Shown piece after piece: positions 42,707-51,133 of a stretch of 64,000 bases of DNA. The stretch comes from an uncultured Actinomycetes bacterium (lineage in GTDB: Bacteria > Actinomycetota > Acidimicrobiia > Acidimicrobiales > RAAP-2). The notes below the pieces were generated by a model, which made no database searches, was not told the origin of the DNA, and worked only from the letters and a program-made list of their open reading frames with translations. A program made the position numbers and the translations under genes. The DNA is taken from NCBI GenBank assembly GCA_903924205.1, contig CAIYAP010000005.1:1-64000 (forward strand), read 5' to 3'. Positions within the stretch are counted from its first letter, which is position 1, and every line of letters begins with the position of its first letter.

Positions 42707-43446
42707 GACAGGTCCATCGTAGAACGCCAGGCAGCCACCAGAGCGTGTCGTCCGCAGGGGCGTTGGCGGCGGTCAGAAAAGAGCAAGGTGTCGGTATCGG
42801 TGCGATTGGTCACGGTGATGATGTCGGTCGCGAGGTCGCTCAGTTGACACAGAGCCACCGTGGTGATGTCGAGGCGGAATCGGTCACCATCGGCGACGAG
42901 GGCACCGGGAACATGCGCGAAGTGCTCGGCCACCTCGGGACCCACTTGGTACCCGGCTTGACTGATGGCGGGACCCACCACGGCGAGACAGTCATCACCG
43001 AGCTGTTCGCGCGCGGCGCGCAGAGCGCCGACGGCCAAGCCCCGCCACCCCGCGTGTACTAAGGCCAGGCGACGACGACGTCGATCGATGAGTGCGGCGG
43101 TGAGGCAATCAGCCGACATGACCATGGCGGGGCCGTCACCGTCATCCAGCACGATGATGTCCGCCTCGCTCTCCGCGTCGATGGCGGCGTAGCGCACGAC
43201 GTGACGGCCGTGCACTTGGGAGACGCTGCGCACGTCTCCACCCATCACGGTGGAGAGTCGTCGACGGTTGTCATCTACTGCGGCCGAATCGTCATGCACG
43301 TGGTAACCGAGGTTGGCAAATGCGTACGGACCCACAGAGACACCACCCTGGCGGGTGGTGTGCAGCAGCGTGAGCCCGTCGACGACGTCGAGGGGGTAGA
43401 CCGTGAGATCACCCTCGAGTGTGGGGGTTAATTCGACGACGCGCAT
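42703..43446 (-). CDS. pgeF: PgeF (YfiH/laccase-domain) peptidoglycan editing factor
   Basis: 247 residues from the ATG at 43446. The purine-nucleoside-phosphorylase/laccase-domain fold shows LHTTRQGGVSVGPYAFANLG, VSQVHGRHVV, VMSADCLTAALIDRR and LVHAGWRGLAVGALRAAREQ, including the His-Cys-His metal ligands. E. coli PgeF was reported to keep L-Ser out of the position of L-Ala in the peptidoglycan precursor; other members act on adenosine. Its place upstream of murL-murD favours a peptidoglycan role. It overlaps the zur gene by 19 bases. A longer frame upstream lies over zur and is not used. Confidence 0.88.
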   Translation of the reverse strand: MRVVELTPTLEGDLTVYPLDVVDGLTLLHTTRQGGVSVGPYAFANLGYHVHDDSAAVDDNRRRLSTVMGGDVRSVSQVHGRHVVRYAAIDAESEADIIVLDDGDGPAMVMSADCLTAALIDRRRRRLALVHAGWRGLAVGALRAAREQLGDDCLAVVGPAISQAGYQVGPEVAEHFAHVPGALVADGDRFRLDITTVALCQLSDLATDIITVTNRTDTDTLLFSDRRQRPCGRHALVAAWRSTMDLS

Positions 43447-43808
43447 GGCGCGCACAACCCCGTGATCTCGATGATGTGCTGCGCCGCGGTGAAACCGTGG
43501 TCGGTGGCGACTGAATCCATGAGGGCTTCGACGTCGTGCACGTCCACTTCGACCGTATGGCCACATTCGCGACACGTCACGTGATGGTGGTGCCCTGAAC
43601 CGCAGACGCGATAGAGGGCTTCACCATCACTCGCTCGGGTGTCGTCAATGAGCCCGTCATCGCTGAGGCGCTTCAATGCTCGATAAATCGTGGTGAGGCC
43701 AGGGCCATCGTGGCGACGCGAGATCTCCACGTGAACGTCGCGGGCCGAGGCGAAGCGGCCCAGTGTGACGAGGGCGGCGTAGACGGCATCATCGTTCTTA
43801 CGCGCCAT
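43428..43808 (-). CDS. zur: Fur-family regulator, probably Zur
   Basis: 126 residues: a winged helix (VYAALVTLGRFASARDVHVE, PGLTTIYRALKRLSDDGLI) and a dimer domain with CGSGHHHHVTCRECGHTVEV and GLCAPC, supplying the structural CxxC pair and the His-rich metal site. The partner ZIP gene directly upstream (11-base overlap) and a TGAAAA-N3-TTTTCA palindrome before that gene point to zinc sensing rather than iron. Confidence 0.88.
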   Translation of the reverse strand: MARKNDDAVYAALVTLGRFASARDVHVEISRRHDGPGLTTIYRALKRLSDDGLIDDTRASDGEALYRVCGSGHHHHVTCRECGHTVEVDVHDVEALMDSVATDHGFTAAQHIIEITGLCAPCASSN

Positions 43809-44538
43809 TGGCCACCACTAACCACATCACGACGACGCCCAGCACGGTCATCACCATGGTCCATCGCGAGGGGTGACGGGCGTGCGCCTCGGGCAAGATG
43901 TGCGAGGTGGCGATGTAGATCACGAAACCCGTAAAGAGTGAGAGGTAGGTGCTCTCCAGATGCGCGTTTATGAGGAAGTAGGAACCCACCGCCGCGCCAC
44001 TGATGCGAAACAGTGCGTCCACCGCCACGAGAAGTCGGGCGCGGGTTGACCAGTGCCCATGGCGAATCAAAAAGCCGACCGTATTAAGACCATCGTTAAA
44101 GGCGTGCACCACGAGGGCCGCAAAGACGGCGATGCCGAGTGAGCTGCTCACGCGAAAGGCGGCGCCGAGCCCCACGCCGTCGAGAAACACGTGCCCGCCC
44201 ATCGCGACCGCGGTGATGGTGCCCGTGAGGTGTCCGTGGTCGTGGCCGTGATTGTCGTGACCGTGGTCGTCATGCTCCCCGTGGGTGGCGAAGAAGCGCT
44301 CCGCAATGTGCAGCAGAAGAAATCCCGCCACGATAAGCACGGCCGGTAACGCGACGCCGCCAACGTGACGCTGATCAGCGAAATCGGTGGGGAGCAGATC
44401 GAAACCCACGAGTCCGAGGAGCAACCCTCCGGAGAGGCCCAAGATGAGGTGGAGGCGGTCCTTGACGCGCAGCGCCGCTACTCCGCCTGCTGCGGTTGCC
44501 AGTGCGGTGATGGCGGCGAAAATGAGGGCACGAGGCAT
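43798..44538 (-). CDS. ZIP-family divalent metal transporter
   Basis: 246 residues with about eight membrane helices. A His-rich loop (HDDHGHDNHGHDHGH) follows the third helix, and metal-site His residues lie in VHAFNDGLNTVGFLI and FATSHILPEAHARH-type segments (MGGHVFLDGVGLGAAF). ZIP proteins import zinc and related metals. It heads the operon ZIP-zur-pgeF-murL-murD and stands behind a Zur-box-like palindrome, so it should be derepressed by zinc shortage. Confidence 0.9.
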   Translation of the reverse strand: MPRALIFAAITALATAAGGVAALRVKDRLHLILGLSGGLLLGLVGFDLLPTDFADQRHVGGVALPAVLIVAGFLLLHIAERFFATHGEHDDHGHDNHGHDHGHLTGTITAVAMGGHVFLDGVGLGAAFRVSSSLGIAVFAALVVHAFNDGLNTVGFLIRHGHWSTRARLLVAVDALFRISGAAVGSYFLINAHLESTYLSLFTGFVIYIATSHILPEAHARHPSRWTMVMTVLGVVVMWLVVANGA

Positions 44539-44556
44539 GACGTCACCTTATGGGAA

Positions 44557-44571
44557 TGAAAACCATTTTCA
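44557..44571. promoter_or_regulatory. Zur-box-like inverted repeat
   Basis: TGAAAACCATTTTCA is a perfect inverted repeat of TGAAAA around a CCA spacer. It lies 19 bases upstream of the ZIP gene start (reverse strand) and 25 bases before tilS (forward strand). It closely resembles the known actinobacterial Zur site, and the zur gene itself is in the operon, suggesting autoregulation. Confidence 0.82.
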
Positions 44572-44595
44572 CAAATCGAGTTCTAGGGTGGTGCC

Positions 44596-45486
44596 GTGAA
44601 CGACCTGCTCGAACACTGCACGTTCCCGACTTCGGGCACCGCCGTCGACCTCGCCGTCTCGGGCGGATCTGATTCGGTGGGACTGCTCTTTCTCGCACGG
44701 ATGGCCAATCTCGCCATCACGGTCCACCACGTCAACCACCACTTACGCGACGAGGCGAATGACGACGCGCAGTTCGTCGTCGATCTGGCAACCCGACTGG
44801 GCGTCCCCGTGGTTGTGCACGACGTCGAGGTGGACGCGTCGCACAACCTCGAAGCGCACGCCCGCGACGCCCGATATCGAGCTCTACCGCCACACTGTCT
44901 GACGGGGCACACGATGGATGACGTGGCCGAGACGGTGATGATGCGTCTCATGCGCGGAACGGGTATCGATGGCGTCGGCCCCTTGTTGTCACGTAGTGAC
45001 CGCCCCCTCGTACATCTGCGACGTGACGACATTCGCGGTTTTCTGATATTCCTCGGCGAAACCTGGCGCGAGGATGCGAGTAATGACAATCGCGACTTCA
45101 CCCGCAACGCCGTGCGTCATGACCTCTTGCCCCTGATGAACGAAATTGCGCGACGTGACGTGACGCCCCTCCTCGCGCGTTTCGCGCACACCGCCGCGGA
45201 GGAACGACTGTGGATGAATCAGGCAGCACGAGCCGATCACCACTATCGCCTCGAGGGCATCAGTTGCCATACTTTGCAGCGCTGGGCCGGACCTCGGCTC
45301 CAACGATGGCTACGCCGAGAGTTGGCCCGTGATGGGTACCCGCCCTCACGCGCTGAGGTTGAGCGGGCTATGTCCGTCATTCGCGGTGAGGTCACCGCGT
45401 GCGAATTATCCGGTGGGCGCCGTCTCTCGCGGCGTAAACAACACTTGGCCCTCACGACACCGAACAGCACTACGCTCCTGCCGTGA
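44596..45486 (+). CDS. tilS: tRNA(Ile)-lysidine synthase
   Basis: 296 residues. The PP-loop VDLAVSGGSDSVGLLFLARM and the HHLRDEANDDAQ, GHTMDDVAETVMMRLMRGTG and REDASNDNRDFTRNAVRH motifs are typical of TilS, which modifies C34 of tRNA-Ile(CAU) to lysidine. The C-terminal substrate domains are short, as usual in Actinobacteria. GTG start; GTGA overlap with hpt. It opens the tilS-hpt-folE-folP run. Confidence 0.93.
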   Translation: MNDLLEHCTFPTSGTAVDLAVSGGSDSVGLLFLARMANLAITVHHVNHHLRDEANDDAQFVVDLATRLGVPVVVHDVEVDASHNLEAHARDARYRALPPHCLTGHTMDDVAETVMMRLMRGTGIDGVGPLLSRSDRPLVHLRRDDIRGFLIFLGETWREDASNDNRDFTRNAVRHDLLPLMNEIARRDVTPLLARFAHTAAEERLWMNQAARADHHYRLEGISCHTLQRWAGPRLQRWLRRELARDGYPPSRAEVERAMSVIRGEVTACELSGGRRLSRRKQHLALTTPNSTTLLP

Positions 45487-46043
45487 GTGAATCCACCGTC
45501 TCCACCTGGGCGGGACCCGTTCTCGGCGACATTGTCGTCAGCGAGGCCACCATCGCGCAACGCGTAGCGGAGATGGGCGCGGAGATTTCCGCCCACTACG
45601 CCGGCCGCACTCCGCTTCTCATTGGCGTTCTCAAGGGCGCCGTCGTTTTCATGAGCGATCTCGCACGGGCCATTCCTGGCCCCCTCGAGATGGACTTCAT
45701 GGCGGTGTCCTCCTATGGACAGGCCACGTCGACCTCGGGAATCGTGCGCATTATTAAGGACCTCGACACCGACATTGCCGGTCGCGACGTGATCATCGTC
45801 GAAGACATCATCGACTCCGGCCTCACCCTTCGTTATCTCTATGACTACCTGTTGTCGCGTCACCCCGCGTCGTTAGAGATCTGCGCCATGGTTCACAAGA
45901 TTGGTATTCAGCGGGCGGAGATTCCGGCACGCTGGATTGGCGTGTCGGTGGAGCCCGCCTTCCTCGTCGGCTACGGCCTCGACGTCGCGGGCCGCTTCCG
46001 CCAACTTCCCAATATCCACGTCGTGAACGAGGAGCACCTGTGA
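45483..46043 (+). CDS. hpt: Hypoxanthine phosphoribosyltransferase
   Basis: 186 residues. [20 protein letters not shown], the flexible loop [20 protein letters not shown], the PRPP site [20 protein letters not shown] and [20 protein letters not shown] identify an HGPRTase that salvages hypoxanthine and guanine to IMP and GMP. It overlaps tilS and folE by four bases each. GTP for folE connects purine salvage with folate synthesis. Confidence 0.96.
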   Translation: MSESTVSTWAGPVLGDIVVSEATIAQRVAEMGAEISAHYAGRTPLLIGVLKGAVVFMSDLARAIPGPLEMDFMAVSSYGQATSTSGIVRIIKDLDTDIAGRDVIIVEDIIDSGLTLRYLYDYLLSRHPASLEICAMVHKIGIQRAEIPARWIGVSVEPAFLVGYGLDVAGRFRQLPNIHVVNEEHL

Positions 46044-46612
46044 TTGACCGCGACCGCATTGCCGCCGCGGTGAGCGAATTGCTCGCCGCGATTGGCGAAG
46101 ACCCGCAGCGCGACGGCTTGCTGGATACGCCACGGCGTGTGGCTGACATGTACGTCGAACTTTTCGAAGGATTAGAGAGCGACCCAGGCGAGCACCTGCG
46201 CACCACTTTTGAAGCGGGACATGACGAAATGGTCATGGTGCGTGATATCCCCTTCACCACCTTGTGCGAACACCACCTTGTGCCCTTTCGCGGTGTGGCC
46301 CACGTGGCCTACCTGCCCGGCGTCGACGGACGCATCACCGGCCTGTCGAAACTCGCCCGCCTCGTCGAGGGGTTCGCCCGTCGTCTCCAGGTGCAAGAGC
46401 GTCTGACGACCCAGATTGTTGATGCGCTCGAACACGAGCTCGCTCCGCGCGGGTCCATCGTGGTGATTGAAGCCGAACACTTCTGCATGTCGATGCGGGG
46501 CGTGAAGAAGGAGGGCACCACCACGGTGACCTCCGCAGTGCGGGGCATCTTCCGCAGTGACGCGGCGAGTCGCGCCGAGGCCCTGGCCTTCATTCACGCG
46601 CGGCCGAGGTAG
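46040..46612 (+). CDS. folE: GTP cyclohydrolase I
   Basis: 190 residues. [20 protein letters not shown], the zinc/active-site segment [54 protein letters not shown] and [20 protein letters not shown] are all present. It forms 7,8-dihydroneopterin triphosphate, the first step of folate synthesis. Three bases separate it from folP. Confidence 0.97.
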   Translation: MIDRDRIAAAVSELLAAIGEDPQRDGLLDTPRRVADMYVELFEGLESDPGEHLRTTFEAGHDEMVMVRDIPFTTLCEHHLVPFRGVAHVAYLPGVDGRITGLSKLARLVEGFARRLQVQERLTTQIVDALEHELAPRGSIVVIEAEHFCMSMRGVKKEGTTTVTSAVRGIFRSDAASRAEALAFIHARPR

Positions 46613-46615
46613 GCC

Positions 46616-47404
46616 ATGGCGCTGGTCATGGGCATCATCAACGTGACGCCCGACTCCTTTTATGCCGATTCTCGTGCCGCTACCACCGCCGACGCGATCG
46701 CGCGCGGACGGGAATTCTTCGACATCGGTGCGGACATCGTGGACGTGGGTGGCGAGTCGTCTCGCCCCGGCGCCGTGCCCGTGTCTCTCGAGGAAGAGCT
46801 CATTCGCGTCATTGACGTGATCACGGAGCTCGCCCCGCATGGGCGCGTCTCCATCGACACCACCAAGCCCGAAGTAGCTCGTGCGGCCGTCGCGGCCGGG
46901 GCCACCGTGATCAATGACGTGGGTGGGCAACTCGCCGGGGTGGCCGCCGAATTAGGTGTGGGTTACGTCCTCATGCACCGCCAAGGCGACAGCGTCACCA
47001 TGCAGGAAAATCCGCACTACGACGATGTCGTGGCGGAGGTGTTTGGCGAGCTCGTGCGCGGGGGTGTCGAGGCTCGAGCCCTCGGGGTAAAAGAATTGTG
47101 GTTGGACCCAGGAATCGGATTTGGCAAGTCGGTGGAGCACAATCTGGCCCTCCTGGCACATCTCGATGATCTCGTGAATCGAGCAACGGCCATTGATGCC
47201 CGCGTATTCATCGGTACCAGCCGAAAGCGTTTCATTGGTGAAATCACCCATTCGCCCGACCCGGCGGATCGATTGGAGGGCTCGCTCGCGACCGCGGCAT
47301 TAGCCATTCAGGCGGGGGCGGAACTCGTTCGTGTGCATGACGTGCAAAGTGCCGTACAGTTGACCGAGTTGTTTACGCGACCAATCGAGGAGGTCACACT
47401 GTGA
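46616..47404 (+). CDS. folP: Dihydropteroate synthase
   Basis: 262 residues: MGIINVTPDSFYADSRAAT, VGGESSRPGAVPVSLEEEL, VSIDTTKPEVARAAVAAGAT and WLDPGIGFGKSVEHNLALLA, the pterin and phosphate sites of DHPS. It joins pABA to the pterin; it is the sulfonamide target. It overlaps the next gene by four bases. Confidence 0.97.
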   Translation: MALVMGIINVTPDSFYADSRAATTADAIARGREFFDIGADIVDVGGESSRPGAVPVSLEEELIRVIDVITELAPHGRVSIDTTKPEVARAAVAAGATVINDVGGQLAGVAAELGVGYVLMHRQGDSVTMQENPHYDDVVAEVFGELVRGGVEARALGVKELWLDPGIGFGKSVEHNLALLAHLDDLVNRATAIDARVFIGTSRKRFIGEITHSPDPADRLEGSLATAALAIQAGAELVRVHDVQSAVQLTELFTRPIEEVTL

Positions 47405-47901
47405 AGGGCAAATGGGCGGCTGGCATTGAGCCCCGCAACTTCACGTGGGTCTTCCGCGACAAGCTGGCCGTGTCAGAGCGTCCGGGCGGCTCGACGATGG
47501 TGCACCGAAAGGTTCGCCGCGACGAAGAGTTGCTGTGGCTGAAACACTCCGGCATCACTCGCATTGTCTCCGTGCTCCCGCCTGCGGCCGTCGAGACCTC
47601 CGACAGCGTCGGCATCAGTAACGCGAATTACCCCCTCACGATCGGCGGCGATATGCCCCTCGTCTTGGCACAGTGCTACCAGGACCTCGCCGACTCGCTC
47701 GAGCGTGGTGACGTCACGTTGCTGCACGGTGACGAAGTATCCGACCGTTTGCTCGGTGTCGTGATTGGTTACCTCATGTGGTCGGGTCGCGTGACATCAC
47801 TACCCATGGCCATTAGTTCGGTGGAGCGCCTCTTTCGCCGTTCACTCGGCCCCGAGGGTCGCGTCATCGTTCAGGAGTTGCCCGTCCGTGGCGACCATTG
47901 A
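47401..47901 (+). CDS. Dual-specificity-phosphatase-like protein lacking the catalytic Cys
   Basis: 166 residues. The fold opens as bacterial DSP relatives do (RNFTWVFRDKLAVSERPGGS, LLWLKHSGITRIVSVLPPAA). The signature loop HCx5R is present in spacing but reads HGDEVSDR (His109, Gly110, Arg116), followed by the usual helix (LLGVVIGYLMWSG). Without the Cys nucleophile, phosphatase activity is improbable; a binding or regulatory role, or loss of function, is more likely. It overlaps folP and folB (14 bases with the latter), so it is translated as part of the folate operon. A link to dihydroneopterin triphosphate dephosphorylation is tempting but unsupported. Confidence 0.7.
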   Translation: MKGKWAAGIEPRNFTWVFRDKLAVSERPGGSTMVHRKVRRDEELLWLKHSGITRIVSVLPPAAVETSDSVGISNANYPLTIGGDMPLVLAQCYQDLADSLERGDVTLLHGDEVSDRLLGVVIGYLMWSGRVTSLPMAISSVERLFRRSLGPEGRVIVQELPVRGDH

Positions 47902-48250
47902 ACTTCGCGAACTTCGCTTCCTCACCATCATCGGCCTGCTCGACTTTGAGCGAGTGACCCCACAGCGCGTGGCGCTGGACATTGATCTCGAGACCGATAT
48001 TTACGACGCGGCAATTTCTGATGATGTGGCACACACCACCAACTACGCCGACGTCGTGACCGCCGCGCAGCGCGTCGTCGTCGATGGTCAGTTCAACTTG
48101 CTTGAATCAGCGGCGACGTCGGTGGCTGACGAATTGCTGGAACTCTTCCCGCGTCTGACGGCCGTAACTGTGTCAGTTCGCAAGCTCGATCCGCCGGTGG
48201 ATGAAGATCTCGCCACCGTGGCGGTGAAGGTGCGCCAGGAGCGCGGGTGA
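47888..48250 (+). CDS. folB: Dihydroneopterin aldolase
   Basis: 120 residues from a GTG: IELRELRFLTIIGLLDFERV, QRVALDIDLETDIYDAAISD, TNYADVVTAAQRVV, FNLLESAATSVADELLELFP and VSVRKLDPPVDEDL. It converts dihydroneopterin to 6-hydroxymethyl-dihydropterin. It overlaps folK by four bases. Confidence 0.95.
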   Translation: MATIELRELRFLTIIGLLDFERVTPQRVALDIDLETDIYDAAISDDVAHTTNYADVVTAAQRVVVDGQFNLLESAATSVADELLELFPRLTAVTVSVRKLDPPVDEDLATVAVKVRQERG

Positions 48251-48714
48251 CCCTCGCGTATTTCTCCCTCGGGTCCAACCGGGGTGACCGGGCGGCCTAC
48301 CTGCGCCGTGGGGTGCAGTTAATTGTCGGCGACGACGCCCACCGACTATCCGACGTGTACGAAACCGATCCCTGGGGACCGGTAGCGCAAGACGATTTCT
48401 TGAATCTCATTCTCGAAATGGAGACCTCGCAGTCCCCTCGTGAATTACTCGAGCTGATTCGCCTCGCGGAAGCAGACGCCCACCGTGAACGTCAGGTGCA
48501 CTGGGGCCCGCGCACCTTGGACGTTGACCTCATCTACATGGATGGTGTCACCAGTGATGACCCCGACATCATCGTGCCGCATCCGCGCTGGCGAGAGCGG
48601 GCCTTCGTGCTCGTTCCCCTGCGAGAACTTCGCCCCGATCTGGTGCCCGACAACGATGTCGACCCGACTAGCGGCGAGGTTCGCCTAGTAGGTAGGCTCA
48701 GCGATATCGGCTAA
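48247..48714 (+). CDS. folK: 2-amino-4-hydroxy-6-hydroxymethyldihydropteridine pyrophosphokinase
   Basis: 155 residues. FSLGSNRGDRAAYLRRGVQL, YETDPWGPVAQDDFLNLILE, HWGPRTLDVDLIYMDG and VPHPRWRERAFVLVPLREL are the HPPK motifs. It activates the pterin for folP. It is the last gene of the folate run; a 44-base gap precedes the DUF2520 gene. Confidence 0.96.
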   Translation: MTLAYFSLGSNRGDRAAYLRRGVQLIVGDDAHRLSDVYETDPWGPVAQDDFLNLILEMETSQSPRELLELIRLAEADAHRERQVHWGPRTLDVDLIYMDGVTSDDPDIIVPHPRWRERAFVLVPLRELRPDLVPDNDVDPTSGEVRLVGRLSDIG

Positions 48715-48758
48715 CGACGAACGGCACCCACCCTGGGGCTGGAACGAAACGGAGCATT

Positions 48759-49463
48759 ATGAAAATTGCCATTGTGGGTCGGGGCCGTGCGGGCCACGCC
48801 TTTGCTCTTGCGCTTCGCGACGTGGGCCACGACGTTCTGCATGTCTCTCATGACGATCTCTCCGACGTCGCCGCGGCCTCCATCATTCTCCTGGCCGTTC
48901 CCGATGATGCCATTGAGGAAGTGTCCGATGCCCTCGTTATTCCCCCCTCCGTGGTGGTCGCCCACCTCGCGGGATCGCGCCCGACCTCCGTTCTCTCACG
49001 CCACGCCCGCCACGGCGTGTTGCACCCCCTCGTGCCCCTCACGGGACACGCCCTTGACGCGGCAGCTCGCCTGCATGGCGCCGTGTTTTCGGTGGCGGGT
49101 GACAGCGCTCTCGTCGAGATTGCGTCGTCTCTCGGTGGACGAGTGCTGGAGCTCAATGATGACCAGCGCGCCGCGTATCACGCCGCCGCGTGCGTGACGG
49201 CTAACCATCTCGTCGCTCTCATGGCCTCGGTGCAGGAGATCGCCGAAACCGCCGGCTTGTCATTGGCGGACTTCCTCCCGCTCGCGAATGTTGCTCTCGA
49301 TGACGTGCGTCGCTTTGGTCCCGCCGGAGCGCTCACTGGACCGGCGGCTCGCGGCGATGAGGACACCATCACACGACACCTCGATGCCATCCCCGTGACT
49401 GAACGCGCCGCCTACCTCGCCCTCAGCGAACGTGCTCGGCGTCTCGCGATTACCAGCCACTAA
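48759..49463 (+). CDS. Rossmann-fold protein with DUF2520 domain
   Basis: 234 residues: an NADP-binding Rossmann domain (MKIAIVGRGRAGHAFALALR, AASIILLAVPDDAIEEVSDA) and a helical DUF2520 domain (ELNDDQRAAYHAAACVTANH, LVALMASVQEIAETAGLSLA). Members accompany panC in many Actinobacteria and resemble ketopantoate reductase or F420-dependent reductases in fold; the reaction is unknown. It meets panC at TAATG. Confidence 0.9.
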   Translation: MKIAIVGRGRAGHAFALALRDVGHDVLHVSHDDLSDVAAASIILLAVPDDAIEEVSDALVIPPSVVVAHLAGSRPTSVLSRHARHGVLHPLVPLTGHALDAAARLHGAVFSVAGDSALVEIASSLGGRVLELNDDQRAAYHAAACVTANHLVALMASVQEIAETAGLSLADFLPLANVALDDVRRFGPAGALTGPAARGDEDTITRHLDAIPVTERAAYLALSERARRLAITSH

Positions 49464-50320
49464 TGCGTGCCGTGACCTCGATCGCCGACTGGCGATCGGC
49501 CGCCGAGGGGTTTCGCGCCGCCGGACACTCCGTCGCTCTGGTGCCCACCATGGGTGCTCTGCACGCGGGGCACGCCTCGCTGATCGAGGCCGCGTGTCGC
49601 GATGGTCACCAGGTCATTGTCACCATCTTTGTGAACCAGCGTCAGTTCAATGACGCGTCTGACTTTGCCCGCTACCCCCGCACCACTGAGGCTGATCTCG
49701 AGGTGGCACGCGCGGCCGGTGCCACGCTGGTTGCACTACCCACCGCCGACGAGATGTGGCCGGTGGGCACCGCGACCACGGTGCATGTTGGCGCAGTGAG
49801 TGAGAACTGGGAAGGTGCCGATCGCCCGGGTCACTTTGACGGCATGGCCTCGGTGGTGACGAAGTTGCTGGCCATTACCGGGTCATGCACCGCGTATTTC
49901 GGTGAGAAGGATTTTCAGCAGCTCGCCATTATTCGTCGACTGGTGACTGACCTGGGCTTACCTGTCACCGTGGTGGGCGCCCCCATCATTCGCGACGACG
50001 ACGGCCTCGCCCTTTCGAGTCGCAACGTGCGCCTCAGCGCTGACCATCGCGACGCGGCGTTAGCCATCCCGGCCGCGGTGGCTCGCGCCGCCCGCGGGGG
50101 GTCGGTGACGGACATCGAAGCCGACGCACGCGACTTGTTGGTCGCGGCGGGGCTCACCGTCAGCTACGCCGCCGTGGTGAATGCCGCGACCTTGGCCCCA
50201 TTCACTGCGGGTGACACCGGCCCCGCTCGTTTTATCGTCGCCGCCATTGTTGGTGACGTTCGCCTTCTCGATAACGGACCCGCCCACATCACAGGAGACC
50301 ACCATGCTGCTCGCCATTGA
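49463..50320 (+). CDS. panC: Pantothenate synthetase
   Basis: 285 residues. VALVPTMGALHAGHASLIEA (the HIGH-type region), VTIFVNQRQFNDASDFARYP, GHFDGMASVVTKLLAITGSC, YFGEKDFQQLAIIRRLVTDL and DDDGLALSSRNVRLSADHRD are diagnostic. It condenses pantoate with beta-alanine. It overlaps the coaX start by 17 bases, linking pantothenate synthesis to its phosphorylation. Confidence 0.96.
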   Translation: MRAVTSIADWRSAAEGFRAAGHSVALVPTMGALHAGHASLIEAACRDGHQVIVTIFVNQRQFNDASDFARYPRTTEADLEVARAAGATLVALPTADEMWPVGTATTVHVGAVSENWEGADRPGHFDGMASVVTKLLAITGSCTAYFGEKDFQQLAIIRRLVTDLGLPVTVVGAPIIRDDDGLALSSRNVRLSADHRDAALAIPAAVARAARGGSVTDIEADARDLLVAAGLTVSYAAVVNAATLAPFTAGDTGPARFIVAAIVGDVRLLDNGPAHITGDHHAARH

Positions 50321-51125
50321 CACCGGCAACACCGAAACTGTCATCGGCCTCTTCGGCAACGAACAGGTCGGCGACAAGGACGCCGCCGGCTTTGGCCGTG
50401 GCTCGGGGGAACATGGACTGCAATTTCATTGGCGACTCTCCACCGCTCCCGAGCGCACGCCGGATGAGTGGGCGGTGCAGCTCACCCAACTTCTGGGACT
50501 CGAAGGTCTCGACCTGCGTGACACCGTCACCGGCATTGCGGTGAGCTCGTCGGTACCCGTGGTCGTCACTCAACTTCGTCGGATGGCATCACGCTGGTTC
50601 ACAGATGTGCCCCTCACCGTGCTGGGCCCCGGCGTGAAAACAGGGATGCCCATCATGTACGACAACCCGCGCGAAGTGGGTGCGGACCGAATCGCGAATG
50701 CCGTGGGGGCAGTGGACCTCTACCGCGGGCCGCTGATTGCGGTGGACCTCGGCACCGCCACCACCTTTGACGTCATCAGCGACAAAGGTGAATACCTCGG
50801 TGGCGCGATTTGTCCCGGCGTGGCCATCAGCCTTGAAGCCCTGTATTCGCACGCCGCGGCCCTTCGATCCGTGGAGCTCACCGCGCCGCGGTCCGTCATT
50901 GGTCGATCCACGGTGGAGTCCATTCAGTCGGGCGTGCTCTACGGCTTTGCGGCTCAGGTCGATGGGATGATTCGACGCATCGAGGCTGAAGTGGGACCGA
51001 CCACGACGATCGCCACCGGTGGTCTCGCCGGTCTCATCGCGCCGCACACCCAGACGATTCATCACGTAGAACCGTGGCTCACCCTGCATGGCCTGCGTAT
51101 CATTCACGAACGGAACATTCCCTAA
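50304..51125 (+). CDS. coaX: Type III pantothenate kinase
   Basis: 273 residues from the ATG at 50304 (AGGAG six bases upstream). MLLAIDTGNTETVIGLFGNE, VGADRIANAVGAVDLYRGPL, AVDLGTATTFDVISDKGEYL, GGAICPGVAISLEALYSHAA and ATGGLAGLIAPHT define CoaX, first enzyme of CoA synthesis from pantothenate. A loop near residues 20-40 (EQVGDKDAAGFGRGSGEHGL) is longer than usual. A longer frame starting at 50181 overlaps panC and has no support. Confidence 0.95.
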   Translation: MLLAIDTGNTETVIGLFGNEQVGDKDAAGFGRGSGEHGLQFHWRLSTAPERTPDEWAVQLTQLLGLEGLDLRDTVTGIAVSSSVPVVVTQLRRMASRWFTDVPLTVLGPGVKTGMPIMYDNPREVGADRIANAVGAVDLYRGPLIAVDLGTATTFDVISDKGEYLGGAICPGVAISLEALYSHAAALRSVELTAPRSVIGRSTVESIQSGVLYGFAAQVDGMIRRIEAEVGPTTTIATGGLAGLIAPHTQTIHHVEPWLTLHGLRIIHERNIP

Positions 51126-51133
51126 GGAGCCTC

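Noticed and set aside
44596-48714. Riboswitch upstream of the folate genes
   Set aside because: tilS to folK overlap or are separated by a few bases, and the 57-base gap before tilS contains only the Zur-type palindrome; there is no room for a folate-type riboswitch.
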